A stretch of 64,000 bases of DNA from Polytrichum commune (lineage: Eukaryota > Streptophyta > Polytrichopsida > Polytrichales > Polytrichaceae). Positions 56,366 through 64,000 of this stretch are shown one piece after another. The position numbers and the translations under genes were made by a program. Numbering within the stretch: position 1 is the stretch's first letter; the number at the start of each line of letters is the position of its first letter. The DNA is taken from assembly GCA_950295325.1 (NCBI GenBank), contig OX485806.1, forward strand, positions 26,906,001-26,970,000. Reading direction: 5' to 3'. The notes beneath the pieces are model-generated. The model did no database searches. It saw only the letters and a program-made list of their open reading frames with translations, and was not told the origin of the DNA.

Positions 56366-59300
56366 ATTTGTTTCGGGTTGGAGTGAGTCTCTGAGTGGAA
56401 ATACGGTGCCTTATTTAGTAGAAAGTTCAAAGAGCGGTAACCAAAGAAAAGCTTCTCATGTACGATAAATGAAAAAAAAATTGTGAGTTGTTTTTTATAT
56501 GAATTTGACCCAAGGTAATTTGCATGGATAAAGAGGCAGCCTCTTTGTGAAGGCAATCTAGTTGCACATATCAGTGTGGTGGTGGGAAGGGAAGAAGTGG
56601 CACAAAAGGCATGCAAGCCTAAGTATTTTATGGTAATGAGGTAGGTATGTGCAAAATCAATATTACCCTAGCTGAATGTATGGGGGGAGGGGGGGGGGGT
56701 AAATATATAGCTCTTGTTATGATACTACCGTCGATAATTAGGTGTCTATAGACCCAACCTCGTCATCGTAGGATGGCAACTAGATGTCGGTATGGTGCCC
56801 CATCATCTTAGGAGGTGGTGATGATCAAAGACCTTAAATGGACACCGAGGTTGAGAGAGAAAGATAATAGAGCTCTTGGTCTTGCTCTCTAGCTCTCAAG
56901 GATTATGCAATCTTGCTTGCATGATGTGCTTCTCATTTCATATTCATTTTGTACCCATTTTGTAATAGCTCTCACATACAATGTGGGTATTAGGTTATGT
57001 CATAATTTTCTTCACAAATGTACATGTTTATTTTCTAGAGAATTAGGATGGGTTGGCGTTGGGATCAAAATAGGTAGATATTGGAATCTCAAAATGTTTT
57101 AGTCTGAATCTAGATTTTGCAAGGAGGGAGAGACCAATTCCAATTTATGACAATTTTACAAAAGAGCGATTGAGCATGACCAACGAATGTTATGGTGTTG
57201 GTTTTGGGTATACCTGTCTTAATACAACTTCAATGCTTTGCCCCCACTCCATACATACATTCCCCCTCTCTAAACGCTTATATTGCAACTCATCATATTG
57301 TTTCATGAGGTAGGTGGGCCTTCTTATGTGGTCACTCTTTTCAATTGGACACCTACACTTGAGTGGTATTTGGCAAGGCATATAGTCAAAAATCGACACA
57401 AAAAACATACGTTCATGATGAGACTCGACAATATGCTCGACCTATAGACATAAACCACTCTTTTAAATCCAATACTTGACATAATTGGGAGGGGGAGGGT
57501 GAGGGTGAGGGGGATCAAGACTTTGACCTTAATAGCTTTTGCGTCTCGACTTCTATTGTGAAATTTTAATATGACAATACTTTTGGGATGTAATTGTTAA
57601 TTGGATGGGATTACTCTTGAGATAATCCAGCGCATAACATTATTAAAATGGGGTGGATTTCTCCCTCCCCCCCCCCCCGGAAAAAAATGCATTACATTGC
57701 ATGCCTAATTATGTTGAAGTTTATACGTTGGTGCTTAATATATTTAGGGTATTCCATGCAACAATTGGGTTTTTGGTACCTCTCCCAAATTACAAGCCTT
57801 GTCAATGGGAGGTCATAGGCAAACCATTTTTTTTTATTGATTTTTCCTAGAGCCAAGAAAGGTTGAGACCATTACCTGCAAGTTATTATCATAACATATG
57901 GTGACATATGCCAGTAGATTTGGAGCCCTGAGCTACCACTCGTACGATTGTGATGTTTCAAACACACTTGCCATTGACATGAATCTACTTTGTGCCCTTT
58001 CCATCCACTAGCTGGGCGGTCCATTTTACAACCATGTCATAATGGGCCGCCCATCTAACACATCAATCGTTTGGGGTTTGTGGTAGGTTCATTGTCCATG
58101 GCCTTGTTTATCGCTAGAGGATGGAAGCTTGCTTCAACTCTTTAACACCTAGCTTGAGATGGACAACTAGCCCGGTGGCCCATTTCCTTCCCGGTATGGG
58201 TTGGTAACTACATGACACAGTGCTCCTCATGTTGGGTAATTTTTTTTATTCAATAAAAAGGGACATTTAGGGGGTGATTACTATTGCAACAATGATCACT
58301 CTACATAGGACCCACTAATTGGTAGTTGCCAAGATTTGACATTCACGTTGTTTTTTTTTTTGGGGGGGGGGGGGGTAGGGTTGAATGTGTAGGGTTTAGG
58401 GTTTATGGGGCATTTAGGATAACAAGGGAAATAGAGAGCAAAGACTTTGAGAATCCTGAAGAACTTGGACGGTGGAGGCACACAACAATGGACTCACGTA
58501 TTCCATAAGAGAAGCAAGCCACGTGGCCTCTATGTCCTATTCTCCTATGTCCTCTCCCTTGGCCATTTTGCCTTCTCTAATTCCACCTCATCCAAGTAAG
58601 CCTCGGCAACAATTCAATGATATTATGGTTGCTTCTAGAATTGGTTGGATTAAAAAATCAACGTGTTGCATCCCATATTAGGGTTTTCATAACTTTTGTA
58701 CGCACATTTACAAGCTTCATGTTGAGACTTGTCAACACATGCTCCTCCTTCTTTCCTTTACAATTTACCTTTTTTATATCTTGCATATATAGTTATAGGG
58801 AGCACTAAATATGAGGAGACTAGTTTCACATGATGCTTTGTGTGTTTGTTCAAGTCTTTGGAAGTTGTGTATGTAGTGGGGTTCATCCAAGAGGTTGTGG
58901 TTCATGGTTTGTCACCCTCCCAACAATGCAATTCTCAATAGACAAATTATACCCATTACATCATTCTTGCTAACTAAATAAGAGTATAAGGAAGCATAAG
59001 AAACTTAGAGAAACACTTCTACATCTAAATGATGCTCCTTCCTTCTTTTACCTCTTTTCTTGATGAACACAGTTGCTTGCCTCTAGGGATCATTGAATAT
59101 GAGAAGATTGAACTTACATGATGCTTTGGGTGTGTTGAGTCAAAAAATTTGGAGGTAGTTATCCACATAAAAGTAGAATCATGTAATAAAAAGCTTCGTT
59201 CATCGGTGGAAGTTGCAATTATTTGATACACCAAATGCAATGAAGTAAAAAAAAAAAAAAAACAATTGGATGGAAGACTCATTTGTGTTGTTCTTATATG

Positions 59301-60980
59301 TTGCACTATGGGTGGTCATTCAAGCCTGCTCACGTTGGCACTCAAATTCAATTTTGATCCGCAACAACCATGCAACAACCCAAGCCACATTGAAATTTAA
59401 ACCCTACAGTAAATGCTCACATGATTACTCCAGTAGCAATGCTCCAAAACTTTACCATGGTTAATATTGTAAACCACAAAGAAGATGTCGTACCGTACAG
59501 TAAAACAATCATGCTCACTTATATTACCGAGGTGAAAATGCAACAGTCAACACAACCTACTTTTATTAGCCAAATACAAGTCCCCACCTATGTTCGGGGA
59601 AAACCGATGGCTAGTTCATTATCAACCGATGGATTTTCCCTCATGGCCAGTCCAAATTTCCAACCATTGGATGGCAATCCGACTGTAATTTCAATCCTCC
59701 GGCAATTAGCCGATGGACCAAAAAATGTCCTGGAAATGTAGCTGATTCTTCTTGTGAGTTACTGGATTTCAGCCGGAAGCATCCATAGCATTATTTGTCT
59801 AGGGCATCTGATGATGCACTTGAGGAAGTACCCTAAACCTTAAATTTTTTGAATTATGCAACCTTTCCATGACCAAATCCAATTGCTTCTATGAAGAATT
59901 GGGGGACCCTTGGTCTTCAAGCGGTGAAGGCATTGCTAGGTTCAATTCCTGCCAAGGATATTAACTCTTCAAATTTAAAGTTTTGAACATGCCTTTCTTT
60001 TCACTTATTCAAGATTTTGTACTAAGAAATGATTTCTAATAACTTTTCATACATTTTTTAAACAATTAGTGCCGATATGAATTCCATTTAATCGGATATT
60101 GGCCAATGAAAATATGAAAATATAGGCAATTGGCCGATTGATTTTTACAAAAGACCGGCTCTTGCCAATGTAAATTGGAAAAAATCCGACCCTTCGTAGC
60201 AACTACCGGTAATTAGCCACTAAGGCTTCAAAAACTTCCCAAACTCTGGTCCCCACATGCTTTTTCGATAATAAAGACCTTGATGATTCAACCCACTGCA
60301 CATATTAGACGAATGATGAGGGCATGGTTTATGCGACTCGACTTCAACTACATGTGACACCATTACATGGTGCATGGGTAGTGTTGCATTTTTTATTCTA
60401 GAGGTCGGAGGCGGCATTATATATATATATATATATATATATATCTATTGAAAATCGTCGAAGACATCAATCCGTGAGGTCTTTTATGGCAAATCATTGT
60501 CGAAAACATTTCCCTTTTCTAGGATCAATTCTTCGAGCTCCTTTCCGCCCAAGTATTGATCCAAGAATGAAGACATTGGGAATGCAAATCACCATTCACA
60601 ACTTGTCTGGTGTGCCATGTGGTGCATTATGTATTCCAGTATTTGTCAGTTCATGTGGCAACACTCAAGGCTCAGACACTGCCATTGAGTTTGAATGTAA
60701 TGATGCTATATAGTAGTATGGAACAATTGGCAAAGTTGAGTGTGTCTACATTTGGCCTACTTGCATGGACTGATTGTAGTTGTGAGTTTATAATAAAAAA
60801 AACATAAAAATGCCTCAAATTTTGTTGATTATTTTTAAATGAATTTTAAATTGGGTATTTTGAATTAAATTATAAATAAATGCACCACTATGCATGGGCC
60901 TCTGAGATACAACATCAGTAGAGTGACATGTTTGTGTTCAAAACTCAGTCAGGAATACAATTGCCCATGACCCACTATCC
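56366..60980. other. No recognised gene; homopolymer and AT repeats
   Basis: Long AT-rich stretch. G tracts at about 56682-56699 and 58362-58375 (directly after T12), C12 at 57667-57678, A16 near 59247 and (AT)n at about 60418-60443. Frames at 56296-56616, 59025-59306, 59421-59741 and 60474-60713 show no similarity I recognise, and I see no transposon ends. Confidence 0.45.
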
Positions 60981-60984
60981 TACT

Positions 60985-61331
60985 AGTGTTTGACTATATT
61001 TAGTGTTCTTACCACCCTATTGTGCTCAACACTAATTTTCAATTTCTTAATAATTAGTGTTAGACATAAATGTGCCGCTACCTTCCCTACTACCACCTCC
61101 CTTATTATATCTTTTTTTTCTCATATCCTTACTAACACTAAATTCAAACATGTAACTTCCACATATTATTATAGTTGATATTTTTGTTTGAGTTTACATT
61201 TAATGTTACTTTCTTTCATAGAGTACACTACACTAAATATCAATATTTAGCACACTACACTAATTATTGATATTTAGTGTATGCATTTGTATTCAGTGTA
61301 TCAAACACTAAATATCCTATTTAGTGTAGTG
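60985..61331. mobile_element. CAC-1 copy, left end eroded
   Basis: Colinear with the inverse of 5723-6045 (ACCACCCTA, CAACACTAATTTTCAATT, CTTACTAACACTAAAT, ACATGTAACTTCCACATAT) and ends ...CCTATTTAGTGTAGTG. An extra CACTACACTAAATATC start at 61226 and a palindromic TATTGATATTTAGTG stretch suggest a second CAC-1 end inserted or duplicated within it. No clean duplication. Confidence 0.65.
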
Positions 61332-62530
61332 TACAACGATCTTATTGAATGTGGATAAAGTTCATAAATGAGGACACAATCCCAATGTGTTTCCCAACCC
61401 CACAATGCAACATACCTGCTATGAGTAGCGCTATATGACCAAAACTTAATGTAGAGGGTGCTTAAATTAGCACTTTAAGCAATTTAGCCTATTTTTGAAG
61501 TTCATTTGGATTAGTGGAAATTGGATTAGACATAGTAGAAACAAAATTAGAACAAATTTCACATTTTATGAGTATGTTACGGATTTTTGGAGTCACTTAT
61601 CACTAGCTTCCTAAATCCCTCCTTAGACCCCTACTTTTCACACTACAAACAACTCTCAAAACCATCCCAACACTCTCCCCAAACTGCTCTCATTTTTTTT
61701 TTGTCCAAAATCAACTTGCTTTCTCCCAAATTGCCCTCACCTTTTGACCAAATCACCCCTGCATTAAACACAACTCTGCACCCAATAATCAAATTCAATC
61801 CTTACAACTTTTGCATGTGGGATCTTAATAAATACATATAAGTAAGCCAAAGTCACGTTCTAATTCTTGCCCAAATCCAATCCCACTTCACCCAGACTTA
61901 CCAACCTAGCATTCTCCCGAAACCAACTCATGTTTTGCTTAAATACGTCCCCACTTTGCGCTACAACCACTTCATATGGTTTGAAATATGTTTCGGGTAT
62001 GGGATTAAGATACGTGCATAGGTGTTGCTTTGGGGTGGGGTGTTGGATATAACACCCTCTACCTTAGGGTTTTTCCTTATTCCACGTTGAGGTGGCGAAA
62101 ATCATCCATGCCTCTCAAGAAACTAAATATCATGCAATAACATAACATTACAAAGCTCCTTCGTTGTTGTCTGCGGGACCAAATATCACTTAAACATAAT
62201 TCTCCTTTATTTCCAAAATTCCCCATTTATGAGGAGCACTTAAGTTGTGTATCGTGAACTTTCCAATAAGTAGTTGTGATTTATTAGAATGTTTTAAAAA
62301 AGAACTTAATCGCATCATCTTTCTTCTAAACTTTCCTAAAAAAAGAAACCATCATGTACCTGCTTAGTAATGTTATGATATGCCCAATAGACCCAACTCA
62401 AGCATACGGTATTGTTGCTCATGAGATTGGTATTATTACTTACCCATCTTGGAAGAGTCTTCACTAACTCAAGGGGATCTCTAAACATCCGAAGAGGTGA
62501 ATGAGTCCCAATGTTGCGATTACATGAACT
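61332..62530. other. No recognised gene
   Basis: Frames at 61587-61841 and 61867-62052 (rich in Pro, Ser, Leu) are unrecognised and probably chance in a C/T-rich strand. Confidence 0.4.
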
Positions 62531-62535
62531 CACTA

Positions 62536-63229
62536 CTGTTCTCCCTCTTTAGTATGACACGTTTGGGAAACACACAAATAGTCTCTATTATCAAGGTGTC
62601 GTCTTCTCCTTAACATGACAAATGGTGTAAAGTTGTCATATTATTGAGGGAACACGAAAACATAAGTAATATGAGCTTAATTTGTAAATAATAATTTATA
62701 ACTCCAAAAAACTACATATATTCTCAAGAACTCTTGAAATAAGAGTCCAAAGATTTTTGGTGTTGCCTACCCAAGTTAGCAACTGTCATCTTATCTAGAT
62801 CCCTTGTTAACTTTTGAAAACTAATTACTTCATTAACACCCAAATACAAAGAGTTCTTCAATAAGAATCTAGACAACAATGATGCATGACGTTTAGCAAC
62901 ATACTAGGCAAGAGATCACTCTAACCCTAACCATGTCCATTCTACACTAGTAACCCTAATTCTCATTAAGTTCCCAATGGTAAGTGAAGTTCCCAAGTAG
63001 TTCTCAAGTGAAAATGGATGTAATTTAGATGTACAACACATAGATGACAGGAATGTTAGCATTAATTACCTCTTTGATATGACGAAACGGAGATTCTAGA
63101 TGTCGCATTATCGAGTGTTGTAGTCGTACAAGGGAAGGAGTTTTGGAATACAAAGTTTGGTCGCGCAAAAATGTGTCGTAATATCAAGGGTGTCATCTAA
63201 ACGAGTGTCATATTAACGAGGTTCGACTG
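62536..63229. mobile_element. Pogo/Tigger-like non-autonomous element, 694 bp
   Basis: Ends CTGTTCTCCCTCTTTAGTAT (continuing GACACG) and the inverse of CAGTCGAACCTCGTTAATAT (continuing GACAC), typical of Tigger/pogo. CACTA flanks both sides (62531-62535, 63230-63234) and contains the TA expected for this superfamily. It is the inverse of 13953-14692, sharing ends and internal blocks such as GGTAGGCAACACCAAA. Non-coding. Confidence 0.8.
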
Positions 63230-63234
63230 CACTA

Positions 63235-63598
63235 GCACCGAGAGTTGAGTATCCAAATTTGGCGATGGCCATGAGGGTCGTCTTGGGAAGATGAGGGAAT
63301 CACAAAGAAGAAGAGGACATGGCCGTAGGAGTTGTGATGTGCGAGAAGTGAGCAAAATACAAAGAGTTGCAATGCATAAGGGCAAAGACGACGAAGTTCC
63401 TTCTTGAGAAAACTCCACATAAACGTAGTTGAGAACGTAAGCAAGGAGTTACCACATGGCACCATCGTGAAAACAAGAGGGGTTTTGGAAAGATGAAAGG
63501 GGGTTTTGGGAATATGGAGGGACTAACCCATCCCTTAAGACCCCTAGTTGAAGATCATGGTCTTAAAAAGAGCCAAATACTGGGTCTTGGAAATCGAC
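63235..63598. other. No recognised gene
   Basis: Short minus-strand frames at 63197-63465 are unrecognised. Near 63530-63590 an inverted pair around AAGACCC/GGGTCTT suggests a small palindrome. Confidence 0.4.
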
Positions 63599-63601
63599 TA
63601 A

Positions 63602-64000
63602 GGGCATCCTCAGTCATCTCCCTGTAAACATTCCCGGCAGGGACGTTTGCAGGGAGCCCTGCGAAGGAGCGGGTGCGAGAGCCGGGAGGGGGGTCCAGTG
63701 CGACGCCCACCAACCGCCCCCGGCAAGGGAATCCAATGCCACGCGGGCAGCTAGGTGGCGCGGGGGACTCCACGGCGGCAGACAGGTTGGCTTTGATTAG
63801 GGTACGGGGTTTGCCCTTCTCCAGGAGCGTGAGGAGGAGCAAATGCTTCCTCCAGGTTTTTATTTTCTATCACAGTTGGTTCCCTTTGTGTTGTAGTTGT
63901 TGTGATTCTCATAGTAGTGGGTATGGAGGCATGGAGGAAGGAGGTTCAGGCGTCTATTGAGAGGGCATTACAGAGTGATGAAAATGAAGAGGAGTATGAG
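63602..64000 (+). mobile_element. PIF/Harbinger-like element, left end, cut by window
   Basis: Starts GGGCATCCTCAGTCATCTCC directly after TAA (63599-63601), the form of plant PIF/Harbinger ends. A GC-rich leader (about 63602-63790), much richer in G+C than the surroundings, precedes an open frame at 63923 running off the window. The right end, second TAA and any second frame lie outside. Confidence 0.55.
63923..64000 (+). CDS. Start of probable Harbinger transposase, partial
   Basis: ATG at 63923 opens 26 codons to the window edge, starting MEAWRKEVQASI and ending in an acidic run DENEEEYE. An acidic N-terminus about 300 bp inside the element end fits a HARBI1-type transposase or its Myb-like partner frame, but no catalytic motif lies within the window. 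An upstream alternative frame (63673-63960, +) overlaps in another register and looks like a shadow. The assignment depends mainly on the TAA + GGGCATCC end. Confidence 0.4.
   Translation, partial: MEAWRKEVQASIERALQSDENEEEYE

Overview
The window looks like nuclear DNA of a plant-lineage eukaryote. It is AT-rich, has no operon-like gene spacing, and carries PIF/Harbinger MITEs with TAA/TTA duplications, CACTA elements, several hAT families and plant-type LINE remains. It also has a short TTTAGGG stretch, the plant telomere motif, although that stretch is internal. I cannot name the species. Two Tc1-like (DD34E) transposase remnants are unusual for a seed plant and would fit an alga, bryophyte or other early-branching lineage; that is inference. 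I recognise no host protein gene, tRNA or rRNA. Essentially all recognisable content is mobile DNA, and every recognisable transposase or reverse transcriptase fully inside the window is broken.

Layout. 1-4.4 kb: a Tc1-like transposase pseudogene. 4.4-10 kb: dense nests of MITEs, including a Harbinger MITE inserted head-to-head into its own sister copy, so that over 1.1 kb forms one inverted repeat. 13-20 kb: a tandem-repeat-ended element, a short pogo derivative, a hAT transposase tail, a hAT MITE with an exact 8-bp duplication, and a decayed pogo/Tigger element coding on the minus strand. 22-26.4 kb: a Harbinger MITE, a foldback, and one hAT MITE split by two Harbinger insertions. 27-38 kb: a mini-CACTA, LINE 3' fragments, a composite hAT MITE, a CACTA MITE inside a hAT MITE, a CACTA hairpin, a second Tc1-like pseudogene and more MITEs. 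38.3-44.9 kb: one long minus-strand LINE in pieces but in the right order (endonuclease, linker, RT, Zn-knuckle/C-terminus, 3' tail), with other DNA inside it. 47-53 kb: a further MITE, a tandem array of small hairpins and a hAT MITE made of decamer repeats. 53.6-56.4 kb: a Harbinger element carrying a 1.34-kb hAT element whose empty site survives in the sister Harbinger copy at 25.3 kb. 61-64 kb: CACTA and pogo MITEs, then the left end and first codons of a probable PIF/Harbinger element cut off by the window edge.

The elements form an ecology of non-autonomous families (four Harbinger-like, three hAT, two CACTA, one pogo, one with 5-bp duplications) layered into one another. Insertion order can be read directly from target-site duplications (TSDs) and from empty sites preserved in sister copies. 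Names HbA-HbD, hAT-1 to hAT-3, CAC-1, CAC-2, M5 and G4 are local labels used here, not published names.
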